A DNA stretch of 45,204 bases from Verrucomicrobiia bacterium. GTDB lineage: Bacteria > Verrucomicrobiota > Verrucomicrobiia > Limisphaerales > DSYF01. The notes beneath the pieces are model-generated. The model was not told the origin of the DNA. It saw only the letters and a program-made list of their open reading frames with translations, and ran no database searches. The translations under genes were made by a program, and so were the position numbers. The stretch covers positions 1-45,204 of the forward strand of contig DASTWL010000065.1 in assembly GCA_035765895.1 (NCBI GenBank), written 5' to 3'. Below, in pieces: positions 33,297 through 41,754 of this stretch. Positions within the stretch are counted from its first letter, which is position 1. Every line of letters starts with the position of its first letter.

Positions 33297-34601
33297 ATGA
33301 CCAGTGACAGTTTTGACGTGATCATCATCGGCGGCGGTCCGGGCGGCAGCAGCACGGCCTCCTATCTGACCCGCGCCGGACGGCGGGTGCTCCTGCTCGA
33401 AAAGGAGGTTTTCCCGCGCTTCCACATCGGTGAATCGCTGCTGCCCTACAACCAGCCCATTTTGCGCGAGCTCGGCGTGCTGGATGAAATTGCCGCCGCC
33501 GGTTTTCCGCGCAAAACCGGCGCCCAATTTCGCCTCGGCAACGGCCGCGGCTCCACCCAGTTCGTGTTCGCGCAAGGCCGTTTCACGCGGGAACCGGAAA
33601 CCGTGCAGGTCGAGCGCGCCGTGTTTGATCACATCCTGTTGAAGAACGCGCGCAAACTGGGCGCGGACGTGCGCGAAGGCTGGAGCGTGCAGCGCTTCAC
33701 CTCCCAACCGGACGGCGTGTCCATCGAAGCGCGCGATCCCGCCGGCACTACACGGCAGTTTCAGGCGAAGTTCCTCGTCGATGCCAGCGGTCGGGCCAAC
33801 CTGACGGGCAATCAGGAGGGGCTGCGCGAAATCCATCCGAAACACCGCAAGCTGGCCATCTTCGGTCATTTCACCGGCGTCGCCCGCGATCCCGGCGAAC
33901 GCGGCGGCGACACCATCATCGTGCGCCTGGACAACAAATGGTTCTGGGTCATTCCGGTTTCGGCGGAAAAGACCAGCGTTGGCCTGGTCATCGACAGCGA
34001 CGAGTTCGCTGCGGCCAACCAGCCGCCCGCCGACCTGTTCCAGCACTGGGTCAAACTCAGTCCGCCCATGGCCCAGTGCATGGCTGAAACGAAATTGCTC
34101 GGCACCATCCAAACCACCAGCGACTTCAGCTATCACAACCGGCAGTTCACCGGACACCGGCTGCTGCGCGTGGGCGACGCCGCGGGGTTCATGGACCCGA
34201 TTTTTTCTGCGGGCGTATTTCTCGCCATGTGGTCGGGCAAGCTCGCCGCTGAAGTCATCACCGAAGCCATCGCCCGCAACAACGACGGCCGGCGCCGCGC
34301 GCGGCAATACGAGAAGCGTCTGCACAAGGCGATGCGCTTCTACTGGCGCATGGTCGAGAATTACTACACGCAGCCCTTCATGGAACTGTTCCTCCAGCCG
34401 CGCAACCATTACGATCTGCCGGCGGCAGTCAACGCGATGCTGGCCGGCGAACTCGAAGCCGGCTGGTCGGTGCGCTGGCGGCTCGAATATTTTTTTCTGC
34501 TCGTGAAATTGCAGTCCCGCTGGCCGCTGGTGCCGCGCCTGTCGTTTGCGCTCGGTGTGCCCCGCAAACCGGTCAAGGTTGCCCCCAAGGCGGCCGCCTG
34601 A
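33297..34601 (+). CDS. FAD-dependent oxidoreductase of the halogenase/geranylgeranyl-reductase group
   Basis: A 434-residue flavoprotein. The N-terminal dinucleotide fold is 'VIIIGGGPGGSSTASYL', followed by the group signature 'FPRFHIGESLLP'. Two features match flavin-dependent halogenases: 'WFWVIP' (Trp215-Pro220, the W-x-W-x-I-P motif) and a Lys (Lys73) in 'GFPRKTGAQF', the position of the catalytic lysine in variant halogenases. 'GDAAGFMDPIFSAGV' binds the flavin. Related non-halogenating reductases share these features, so halogenation is only a possibility. It is the first gene of an operon with a lipoprotein, an exporter, LolA and a dehydratase, an arrangement seen in aryl-polyene and xanthomonadin pigment loci. 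Tailoring of a polyene or lipid is therefore likely. Confidence 0.9.
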   Translation: MTSDSFDVIIIGGGPGGSSTASYLTRAGRRVLLLEKEVFPRFHIGESLLPYNQPILRELGVLDEIAAAGFPRKTGAQFRLGNGRGSTQFVFAQGRFTREPETVQVERAVFDHILLKNARKLGADVREGWSVQRFTSQPDGVSIEARDPAGTTRQFQAKFLVDASGRANLTGNQEGLREIHPKHRKLAIFGHFTGVARDPGERGGDTIIVRLDNKWFWVIPVSAEKTSVGLVIDSDEFAAANQPPADLFQHWVKLSPPMAQCMAETKLLGTIQTTSDFSYHNRQFTGHRLLRVGDAAGFMDPIFSAGVFLAMWSGKLAAEVITEAIARNNDGRRRARQYEKRLHKAMRFYWRMVENYYTQPFMELFLQPRNHYDLPAAVNAMLAGELEAGWSVRWRLEYFFLLVKLQSRWPLVPRLSFALGVPRKPVKVAPKAAA

Positions 34602-34610
34602 ACTGACCGC

Positions 34611-35078
34611 ATGCGCCGCCGCTTTCCCTGGGCCGCCGGCCCGCTGCTGCTCGTCCTGCTCGGCGCGGGCTGCCGCACCACGCACTGGCTTCCGCCAGCG
34701 GATTTGGAGGCCCCCGGCTGGACGGTGCAGCCGGGACAGGCCGTCTGGAAACCCAGCCGCTCCCGCCCGGGGCTCGCGGGCGAACTGCTCCTCGCCACCC
34801 GCACGAACGGCGACCTGTTCGTGCAGTTCGACAAGATCCCCTTCCCGCTCGCGACGGCGCAAATCACGGGTGATGAATGGCAGATCCGTTTCGGCACGGG
34901 CAAATACGCGTGGCACGGTCGCGGCGAACCGCCCGCGCGTTTTGTGTGGTTCCAATTGCCGCACGCGTTGGCCGGCGAACCGCTGGCCGCCCATTGGAAA
35001 TTCACGCGTGACGGCAACGCCTGGCGGCTGGAGAACCAGCACACCGGCGAAGCGTTGGAGGGCAGCCTCGCGCCATGA
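34611..35078 (+). CDS. Small lipoprotein of the pigment-like operon (DUF3261-like)
   Basis: A 155-residue protein with lipobox 'LLGAGC' (Cys21). The mature domain contains 'WTVQPGQAVWKPS', 'GELLLATRTNGDLFVQFDKIPFPL' and ends 'NTGEALEGSLAP'-like sequence. It resembles, in size and position, the DUF3261-type lipoprotein found in aryl-polyene gene clusters beside LolA and the MMPL exporter. I infer this from context more than from sequence. It starts 9 bp after the flavoprotein gene and its TGA overlaps the exporter ATG (ATGA at 35075). It is probably an outer-membrane acceptor or assembly factor. Confidence 0.78.
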   Translation: MRRRFPWAAGPLLLVLLGAGCRTTHWLPPADLEAPGWTVQPGQAVWKPSRSRPGLAGELLLATRTNGDLFVQFDKIPFPLATAQITGDEWQIRFGTGKYAWHGRGEPPARFVWFQLPHALAGEPLAAHWKFTRDGNAWRLENQHTGEALEGSLAP

Positions 35079-38000
35079 AAAAAGCGCGCTGGCATTGGGC
35101 GTGGCTATGCTTGCTGCTCCCGGCTCTCGCGGGCTGGCTGCACCTGCGCTTCGACGCCGAAGTTCTGGATCTGCTGCCTGCCCAAATCCCGGCCGTCGAA
35201 GGGCTCAAGCGTTACCAGGAACATTTTGCAAATGCGCAGGACCTGCTCGTCACGCTCACGGCCGCCGATGCCGCCACCGCCGCGCACGATGCCCAGACAT
35301 TGGCCGAAGCACTCGGAGCCCACAGCAATCTCGTCGCGAACGTGACCTGGCAGGCGCCCTGGCTGGAGCATCCGGAGCAGGCGCCGGAGCTGGTGGCGTA
35401 TCTCTGGTTGAACCAGCCGCCGGAGGTGTTTCGTGCGCTGACGAACCGCCTCGCCCCCGCCCACTGGCCCGCCATTCTCGACGCCACGCGCGAGCAACTG
35501 GCCACCACGCTTTCGCCCACGGACATCGCCCAGCTCAGTTACGATCCCTACGGTTTCACCCGGTTGCCGGACAACGTGGCCGGCATGGCGCCGAACTTTG
35601 CGCAAGGGCAGTCGTTGTTCGCCTCACCCGACGGCCAATTCCGGCTGCTGTTCGTCCGGCCGCACGGCGAACTCAAGGGCTACCGTGAATGCACCGCGTG
35701 GTTGAACGACGTTCGCCAGATCACCGACGACGCCCTGTCGCCGGCCGAACGAGCCGGAGTGAAAATCGCCTTCACCGGCCGGCCGGCGTTCGTCGCCGAA
35801 ATTTCGGCCAGCATGCGGCGCGACATGATTTTGTCCTGCGGCGGCACGGCCGTAATCATCGCCATCCTGTTCTGGTTCGCCCACCGGCGGTGGAAACCGA
35901 TGCTCTGGCTGCTGACGCTGCTGGGCATCATCCTCGCGCTCACGCTCGGGCTGGGCGGATTGTTCTTCGGCACCATTCATGTCATCAGCATGGGCTTCGC
36001 GGCAATCCTGCTGGGCCTCGCGGTGGATTATGCCGTGGTGCATTACCAGGAGGCGATCGCCCATCCGGACCTCAGCGTGCCGCAAATCCGCCGGGCCATT
36101 GCGCCAAGCATTTTTTGGGCGGCCATCACGACCATCGCGGCCTTTTTCGTCCTGAATTTCGGCGGTCTGCCCGGGCTGGCGCAGCTCGGCTCCCTCGTCG
36201 GCATCGGCGTGGCACTCTCGGCGGTGGTCATGATTTTCGCGTATCTGCCGCCGCTCTTTCCGGAACGCATGCACGGCGGAACAGCCACCTCGACGGCATC
36301 CGTTGCGGCTTCCGCAACGCCGGCCCGCGCGTTCCTCGTCGAACGCACTGCGGTTTGGATCACGGCGTTGTTGCTGGTGGCGTGCGGACTGATTCTGGTC
36401 ACGGGATTGCCGGCCGTTTCTGGCAGCGCCGACACGCTGCAACCGCGCGACAGCCAGGCTTACGCGGCGCTGAACGAAATGAAGCGCCAGCTCGGCCAGA
36501 CGCAGGACCCGCTCTGGGTCGTGGTCGCCGGACAGACGGAAAGCGACGTGGCCGCGAAGCTCGACCATATCCAGCCGGTGCTGGAAACGGCCGTGTCCAA
36601 TCAGTGGCTAACCAGCTTCACCTTGCCGCAATCGCTGTGGCCGCATCCGGCGAATCAGGCCGCCAACGCCGCCGCGGCCCGTCCGCTCATCGCCCAGCGG
36701 GCGGCGTTGCGCGACGCCCTGCTGGCCGGCGGATTTTCCGGCGACGCCATGGGCCTTGCGGATTCCGTGCTCGACACCTGGCAACGCGCCGCCGCCACCA
36801 ACGTGTTCTGGCCCACCAACGCGCTGTGCACCTGGGTGCTCGACAAACTCGTCGCCCGCAGACCGAACGAACTCCATGCCGTTGGCATTCTGTTTCCCGC
36901 CACCAACGCACCGCCCGACGCCTTCCGCTCCCTCGCAGCCGCTTTGCCCCACGACGGCGTGTGGTTGTCCGGCTGGGAACTGCTGGGCGGCACGGTGCTC
37001 GACGTGGTGAAGGCCAACCTGTGGAAGCTCGTGCTGCCGATGGTGGCGCTTGTGCTGTTGTCACTCTGGCTCGCGTTCCGGCGGCCGGCGGAAATTCTAT
37101 TGAGCCTTGGCTCCCTGCTGTTCAGCGGCGTGCTGCTGCTCTCGGTCATGAAACTCGCGGGCTGGTCGTGGAACGTGCTCAATCTGATGGCGCTGCCGCT
37201 CATTCTCGGCACCGGCGTGGATTACGGCATCTTCATGCAACTCGCGCTGCGCCGGCACGGCGGGGATTTGCGCGTCGCCCGGGCCTCCGTCGGCCGCGCG
37301 CTGCTGCTCTGCGGCGGCACGGCCATCGCCGGCTTCGGCATGCTCGGTCTGTCGAGCAACGCCGGCATGGCCAGCCTCGGCCAGGTCTGTGCCGTGGGCA
37401 TCGCCGGCAACATGCTGCTCGCCGTATTTCTGCTGCCGGTGTGGTGGCGCAAATTCGCCCCGATGAACGTCCCGGCGCAGGCGCTGCCGTCCCGGCCTTC
37501 GACCTTCTATCAAGCCCGGGTGTGGGCGGCGGGCGTCACGCTCTGTCGCTGGCTGCCGCCCCGCCTGACCGAAACCGTCGCCCGCGCGGCGGCGGGAACG
37601 TATTACTGGCTCGCCCCGCACCGTCGCGAAGTCGTGGCCCAAAATCTTCTGCCGCTCGTGAATCACGACGTCACGCAGGCACATCGCCTGGCGCGCCAGT
37701 CGTTCTCGGCGTTTGCGACAAAGCTGGTTGACCTCTGGCGCTACGAGGGCGGCGAGGCCGTGGGACGCCGCTTCGCCACCTGGAGCGGCTGGGAACATTT
37801 TGAAGCCGCCGCCGCGCGCGGTTGCGGCGTGCTGCTGGTGACGCCGCATCTGGGCAACTGGGAACTCGGCGGACCGTTCATGATCGAGCGCGGCCAGAAA
37901 TTGCTGGTGCTGACGCAGGCCGAACCCGACGCCCGGCTGACCCAACTACGCCAGGAATCCCGCGCCCGTTGGGGCATTGAAACCCTCGTCGTCGGTGCCG

Positions 38001-38368
38001 ATGCGTTCAGCTTCATCGAAATCATCAAGCGCCTGCAGGAGGGCGCGAGCGTGGCGTTGCTGGTGGACCGGCCCGCGCCCCAAACCGGCGTGACGGTGGA
38101 ACTGTGCGGCCAGCCGTTTCAAGCCTCGATTGCCGCGGCGGAACTGGCCCGCGCATCGGGCTGCGCCATCGTGCCCGTTTACCTCGTGCGCGAGGGCCGT
38201 GACTACACGGCGCGCATGCTGCCGGAGGTGCGTTACGACCGGGCCGCCATCGGCAATCGCGCCGCGCGCATCCAGCTCACCCAGGAAATCATGCGTGCGT
38301 TGGAGCCGGCCATTCGCCAGCATGCCGCGCAGTGGTATCATTTCGTGCCCGTATGGAAGAAGGAATGA
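35075..38368 (+). CDS. MMPL/RND-type exporter fused to LpxL-family acyltransferase
   Basis: A 1097-residue inner-membrane protein. Residues 1 to about 800 form a predicted exporter of the MMPL family. It has an N-terminal TM helix, a periplasmic loop, a TM bundle with 'FAAILLGLAVDYAVVHYQEA', a second loop, and a second bundle with 'LPLILGTGVDYGIFMQLALRR'. Both bundles carry the paired Asp-Tyr motif of proton relay. Residues about 810-1097 form a lysophospholipid-type acyltransferase ('REVVAQNLLPLV', then 'TPHLGNWELGG' with His925-x4-Glu930, and 'VALLVDRPAPQTGVTVELCGQPFQ'), as in LpxL/LpxM. In aryl-polyene clusters exporter and acyltransferase are normally separate genes. It is coupled by ATGA overlaps to the genes on both sides. 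The likely function is joining a polyene or fatty chain to a lipid and flipping it to the periplasm. Confidence 0.93.
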   Translation: MKKARWHWAWLCLLLPALAGWLHLRFDAEVLDLLPAQIPAVEGLKRYQEHFANAQDLLVTLTAADAATAAHDAQTLAEALGAHSNLVANVTWQAPWLEHPEQAPELVAYLWLNQPPEVFRALTNRLAPAHWPAILDATREQLATTLSPTDIAQLSYDPYGFTRLPDNVAGMAPNFAQGQSLFASPDGQFRLLFVRPHGELKGYRECTAWLNDVRQITDDALSPAERAGVKIAFTGRPAFVAEISASMRRDMILSCGGTAVIIAILFWFAHRRWKPMLWLLTLLGIILALTLGLGGLFFGTIHVISMGFAAILLGLAVDYAVVHYQEAIAHPDLSVPQIRRAIAPSIFWAAITTIAAFFVLNFGGLPGLAQLGSLVGIGVALSAVVMIFAYLPPLFPERMHGGTATSTASVAASATPARAFLVERTAVWITALLLVACGLILVTGLPAVSGSADTLQPRDSQAYAALNEMKRQLGQTQDPLWVVVAGQTESDVAAKLDHIQPVLETAVSNQWLTSFTLPQSLWPHPANQAANAAAARPLIAQRAALRDALLAGGFSGDAMGLADSVLDTWQRAAATNVFWPTNALCTWVLDKLVARRPNELHAVGILFPATNAPPDAFRSLAAALPHDGVWLSGWELLGGTVLDVVKANLWKLVLPMVALVLLSLWLAFRRPAEILLSLGSLLFSGVLLLSVMKLAGWSWNVLNLMALPLILGTGVDYGIFMQLALRRHGGDLRVARASVGRALLLCGGTAIAGFGMLGLSSNAGMASLGQVCAVGIAGNMLLAVFLLPVWWRKFAPMNVPAQALPSRPSTFYQARVWAAGVTLCRWLPPRLTETVARAAAGTYYWLAPHRREVVAQNLLPLVNHDVTQAHRLARQSFSAFATKLVDLWRYEGGEAVGRRFATWSGWEHFEAAAARGCGVLLVTPHLGNWELGGPFMIERGQKLLVLTQAEPDARLTQLRQESRARWGIETLVVGADAFSFIEIIKRLQEGASVALLVDRPAPQTGVTVELCGQPFQASIAAAELARASGCAIVPVYLVREGRDYTARMLPEVRYDRAAIGNRAARIQLTQEIMRALEPAIRQHAAQWYHFVPVWKKE

Positions 38369-39111
38369 GTGCGTCCCGAACATCCAAAGTTCAGCCTCCG
38401 ACCACCCGCATCCGACGCTCACGGTTGGCTTCGCGGTTGCAGGTTCGCTGCGGGCTGCTGGTTTTTTCCCTGCTGCTCTCCGTCTTCGACGCCCGCGCCG
38501 CGGACACCAACTCCGTCCTCAATGGATGGCTCGCCGCGCAGACGAATCTCCAGAGTTGGAGCGCCGACTTCACCCAGACCCGCACGCTCAAGGTGCTCAC
38601 GCGCCCGCTCCTCGCGACCGGCCACCTGTGGTTCGCGCCACCCAACCGCTTTCGCTGGGAATTGCAATCGCCCTCCCAAACCATCGCGCTGCGCGACGCG
38701 GATGAAATGTGGGTGATTTATCCGAAGCTCAAGCGCGCCGAGCGTTACCCGGTCAACGCCAAGTCCGCCGGCGAATGGCGCGACGCGCTGGCGCTGCTCG
38801 AAGCCGGTTTTCCGCGCACGCGGGCCGACCTGGAAGCGCGCTTCAAAATCCGGTCGCTCACGGAAACCAACGGCACGTGGCAGTTGGAACTGCAGCCGAA
38901 CAGCGCCTTTGCGCGCAAGCTGATGCAAGAGGTGGTCATCGGCCTGGCCACGAATGATTACACGCTGAAGTCCACGGAAATGGTCTTCGTGGACGGCTCG
39001 CGGATGCGCAACGACTTTACGAACGGCGTCATGAACTCCGGCTTCGACGCCTCGGTTTTCCAATGGAAACCGACGCCGGAATTCAAGGTGGTCGAACCTC
39101 TGGGCCAATGA
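38365..39111 (+). CDS. LolA-like outer-membrane lipoprotein carrier
   Basis: A 248-residue periplasmic protein. ATG at 38365 was chosen because it overlaps the exporter stop (ATGA) and lies just after AAGGA. A signal peptide follows a basic n-region ('CGLLVFSLLLSVFDARA'). The LolA-type half-barrel is recognisable from 'LQSWSADFTQTRTLKVLTRPLLATGHLWFAPPNRFRWEL', broken here at natural turns, and 'MWVIYPKLKRAERYP'. LolA carries lipids across the periplasm. The copies in aryl-polyene clusters are thought to carry the pigment lipid. The stop overlaps the dehydratase ATG (ATGA at 39108). Confidence 0.88.
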   Translation: MSASRTSKVQPPTTRIRRSRLASRLQVRCGLLVFSLLLSVFDARAADTNSVLNGWLAAQTNLQSWSADFTQTRTLKVLTRPLLATGHLWFAPPNRFRWELQSPSQTIALRDADEMWVIYPKLKRAERYPVNAKSAGEWRDALALLEAGFPRTRADLEARFKIRSLTETNGTWQLELQPNSAFARKLMQEVVIGLATNDYTLKSTEMVFVDGSRMRNDFTNGVMNSGFDASVFQWKPTPEFKVVEPLGQ

Positions 39112-39545
39112 ACCACGACGACTTGCAGGCGGCCCTGCGCGCGCTCCCACATGGACCGGAATTCCGGTTTGTGGACCGCATCACGCGGTTGGAACCCGGG
39201 AAGGCGGGCGCCGGCGAATACACCGTGCGCGGCGACGAGCCTTTCTTGCGCGGCCATTTTCCCGGCGATCCGCTGATGCCCGGCGTGCTGCTTGTGGAAG
39301 CGGGCGCGCAACTGGCCGGCGTGGTCGCCCAGTCTGATCCAATAGTGGGTCCCCTGCCCGGCCTGAAGTTAACGGCGTTGCGGACGGTAAAAATTCTCGG
39401 CGCCGCGCGCCCCGGTGAGGTGCTCCACATCGAAGCTGTGGTGAACGGACGGCTGGGCCATTTGATTCAGGCGCAGGCCAAAGTGACCGTCGGTGGCGTG
39501 CTCTATCTGTCGGCGGAGATCACGTTGGCGGGAACGACGGCTTGA
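39108..39545 (+). CDS. FabZ-like 3-hydroxyacyl-ACP dehydratase (hotdog fold)
   Basis: A 145-residue single hotdog domain. The active site is clear: 'LRGHFPGDPLMPGVLLVEAGAQLAG' with catalytic His50 and Glu64. FabZ-type enzymes dehydrate 3-hydroxyacyl-ACP to trans-2-enoyl-ACP; in aryl-polyene loci such an enzyme makes the conjugated double bonds. ATG at 39108 overlaps the lolA-like stop by 4 bp. It is the last gene of the five-gene operon. A second, general FabZ for fatty-acid synthesis is expected elsewhere in the genome. Confidence 0.92.
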   Translation: MNHDDLQAALRALPHGPEFRFVDRITRLEPGKAGAGEYTVRGDEPFLRGHFPGDPLMPGVLLVEAGAQLAGVVAQSDPIVGPLPGLKLTALRTVKILGAARPGEVLHIEAVVNGRLGHLIQAQAKVTVGGVLYLSAEITLAGTTA

Positions 39546-39684
39546 CCGAAAACTTTGGATTGCGGCTTAGTGGCCCGCCTCGGTTTGATTGTCGGTTCGA
39601 GCCTAAAACGTGTTCCGAGCCCACACAGTTACACTCACCCCGTCCGCCACCCCGAGACAAGGCCACTATGATTTTGGTTCCGGT

Positions 39685-40938
39685 TCAACGTGCCAGGTAG
39701 CGTCTCCGCCATTCGGCGCGCGAGATTTTGCCGCGCTGGTTGGCAGACAGTGAAGCCACGAACTGCCATTCGCGCGGCACCTGCCAGGCCGGCAATTGCG
39801 CGAGCAGGAATTGCCGCAGCTCCGTCACGGTCGTGTCCCGGCTCACCTGCACACAGGCCACAATGTGCTCGCCCCGGTCTGCCGCCTGGCTCGCAACGCC
39901 AAAGACGAGGCAGTCGCGCACGGCCGGGTGCCGGCTCAACACCTGCTCGACCGTGGCAGGCGAGAGTTTGCGGCCCGCGACGTTGATCAAATCGCTGGCC
40001 CGTCCGCGCAGGAAAACCTGGTCACCGACCAGTTCCACCAAATCGGACGTGACAAATTCGCCGCGCCCCAGGCCTGCAGCGGGTTCGGGCCAATACGTTT
40101 CGCCCACGGCCGCGCTGCGAACGGTCAGGCAGCCCGTTTCGTTCACCGACAGCGTCACGTTACGCAGCGGCGTGCCGGCCAGCGCGTCATCCGGGCGCGG
40201 CGTTTCGCTGGCGTCGTAGGCGATGCCGCCGCATTCGCTGGAGCCGTAAAAGTTGTGGAGTTTGATGCCGGTTCCGGCAAACACGGCGCGCTCCAGCGTC
40301 GTGGGCAACAGTGCGCCGGCCGAAATGGCGAGCCGGATGCCGGGGTTGAGCGCTCCGGCCTCGTGCCACGCCCGCCACAAGGCCGGCACGGCGGCGACGG
40401 TGACCGCCGGGTGCGCCGCGACCGCCTGGCGCAGGGCTTCGGGAAGTGGCGCGGGAACGAGCACCAGCGGAATGCCGTGCAGGAGCAGCGGCAGCACGAG
40501 ATTGGAGAAACCATAGGAATGCGCGAGCGAAATGAGGCCGAGGTTGGGCCATTCCCGGCGCAGTCCCATGGTGGCCACAATGTTCGCGGCGTCTGCCGCC
40601 AGTTGCGCGCCGGTGAAGCAAATGCACCGCGTGGCGCCGGTCGTGCCCGAAGTGATTTTCAAATGTTCGCAACCCGCGGGCAACGCGCCGATGGCCGGCG
40701 GGGTTTGCTCCGTTTCCAACGGACACGCGGGTTTCCCCCGGCGCCACGCAGCCAGCAGGGTGAAAATGAATTCCGGCTGGTTCCCCTGCGGATAGACGAC
40801 CGGCGCGTCCGGCACCAGCCAGGTTTCGCCCAGGCGATGCAGCTCGCCAAAAGTCCAAAGCCGTTCGCCGGCCAAATCGCGCAGGGCGATTTCGTCCCGA
40901 AACTGGACGGCGATGCGGCCCCAGCGTTCGTAAAGCAT
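39685..40938 (-). CDS. Acyl/aryl AMP-ligase (class I adenylate-forming enzyme)
   Basis: A 417-residue enzyme, shorter than the usual 500 or more because the N-terminal domain is trimmed. Adenylation core motifs are all visible: 'KITSGTTGATRCICF' (A3), 'NFYGSSECGGIAYD' (A5), 'FVTSDLVEL' (A7), 'GRASDLINVAGRKLSP' (A8) and 'NQRGKISRAEW' with the A10 Lys. It activates a carboxylic acid as acyl-AMP for transfer to CoA or ACP. The short form beside a FabZ-like gene, LolA and MMPL exporter matches the AMP-ligase that primes aryl polyenes with an aryl acid. The substrate is inference. It converges with the operon and is divergent from the next gene. Confidence 0.9.
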   Translation of the reverse strand: MLYERWGRIAVQFRDEIALRDLAGERLWTFGELHRLGETWLVPDAPVVYPQGNQPEFIFTLLAAWRRGKPACPLETEQTPPAIGALPAGCEHLKITSGTTGATRCICFTGAQLAADAANIVATMGLRREWPNLGLISLAHSYGFSNLVLPLLLHGIPLVLVPAPLPEALRQAVAAHPAVTVAAVPALWRAWHEAGALNPGIRLAISAGALLPTTLERAVFAGTGIKLHNFYGSSECGGIAYDASETPRPDDALAGTPLRNVTLSVNETGCLTVRSAAVGETYWPEPAAGLGRGEFVTSDLVELVGDQVFLRGRASDLINVAGRKLSPATVEQVLSRHPAVRDCLVFGVASQAADRGEHIVACVQVSRDTTVTELRQFLLAQLPAWQVPREWQFVASLSANQRGKISRAEWRRRYLAR

Positions 40939-40966
40939 TGTCAGCTTAGTAAGGCACTCCTAACTT
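40938..40966 (+). promoter_or_regulatory. Possible promoter of the 256-residue protein gene
   Basis: TTGTCA (40938-40943), a 17-bp spacer and TAACTT (40961-40966), 17 bp before the ATG at 40984. Its -35 touches the start codon of the divergent AMP-ligase gene. Confidence 0.4.
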
Positions 40967-40975
40967 GGCGGGCAA
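40946..40975 (-). promoter_or_regulatory. Probable AMP-ligase promoter
   Basis: On the minus strand TTGCCC (40975-40970), an 18-bp spacer and TACTAA (40951-40946) end 7 bp before the ATG at 40938. It is interleaved with the oppositely directed promoter at 40938-40966. Confidence 0.45.
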
Positions 40976-40983
40976 GTGAATTG

Positions 40984-41754
40984 ATGCAAGCCGCCGACGT
41001 CATCGCCCGCCCTGCTGCCGCCGCCCCCGTTGGGGAAGCGGCGCGCCCGCGCTTCCTGTTCGCACGCGACAGCTTCGCCTTCGCCAACGAATTGTTCTGG
41101 GCGTATCAAGTGGACGCCGCGACGGACCGGATGACGTTTTCCCGCCGCGAACCGCGACCGCAATACGCGCATCGCTGCTTCGTGCTCACCCGCGCGGCCC
41201 GGCAGTTCTTTTACCACGCCGAATTCGATGCCACGATGACGGCGGTGGATGAGCAGACGTATCGCTGCAAGATTCGCGCGGTGGTTTCGCGCAGTCCGCG
41301 GGTGCCCTGCCCGGTGGAGGACCGCGTGAAGATTCCGGGCTTTGGCGGACTGCGGGATTTCAGCCATGCGTGGGAAGCGTTGCTGAAGGCCGAATGCGGC
41401 GGCGCATGGCGCTCCTACGTGCTGCGCAGTCATTGGCGGATGATTTTTCCCATTTCACGGTCCCATCAGGCGCGCACCGCCGCACAGCTGGCCGCCGCGC
41501 TTGACCGCGGCGTTCCGCCGGTCATTCATCTGGTGCGCTTCCCGAAGCTGACCATCAATCACGGGATGATTTTAACCGGTTGCACCGCCACCGCCGCGGG
41601 CCTGTGCTTTGATGCCTATGATCCAAACGATCCCCAGGCACCCACGACCGTGTCGTTTGACGCGGCCGCGCGGACCTTTTCCCTGCCCGCGAATGCGTAT
41701 TGGGCCGGCGGCCCGCTCGACGTGATTGAAATCTACCGCAACTGGTTTTTGTGA
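40984..41754 (+). CDS. Unrecognised protein, possibly C39/papain-like fold
   Basis: A 256-residue soluble protein with no signal peptide. Recognisable stretches are 'RDSFAFANELFWAYQVD', 'KIPGFGGLRDFSHAWEALLKAECGG', 'VIHLVRFPKLTINHGMILTGC' and 'FDAYDPNDP'. The last two, a His and an Asp in a beta-rich C-terminal half, look like the His/Asp part of a cysteine-peptidase-type active site. A nucleophile could be the Cys of 'AECGGAW', but that is speculative. It lies between the divergent AMP-ligase gene and a converging small membrane protein gene, whose 3' end it overlaps by 22 bp. I have seen similar proteins called hypothetical in this phylum and assign no function. Confidence 0.75.
   Translation: MQAADVIARPAAAAPVGEAARPRFLFARDSFAFANELFWAYQVDAATDRMTFSRREPRPQYAHRCFVLTRAARQFFYHAEFDATMTAVDEQTYRCKIRAVVSRSPRVPCPVEDRVKIPGFGGLRDFSHAWEALLKAECGGAWRSYVLRSHWRMIFPISRSHQARTAAQLAAALDRGVPPVIHLVRFPKLTINHGMILTGCTATAAGLCFDAYDPNDPQAPTTVSFDAAARTFSLPANAYWAGGPLDVIEIYRNWFL

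Noticed and set aside
39585-39610. A GGTTCGAGCC T-loop-like sequence suggesting a tRNA
   Set aside because: The flanking bases do not pair into a T-stem or acceptor stem and no anticodon arm is found upstream.
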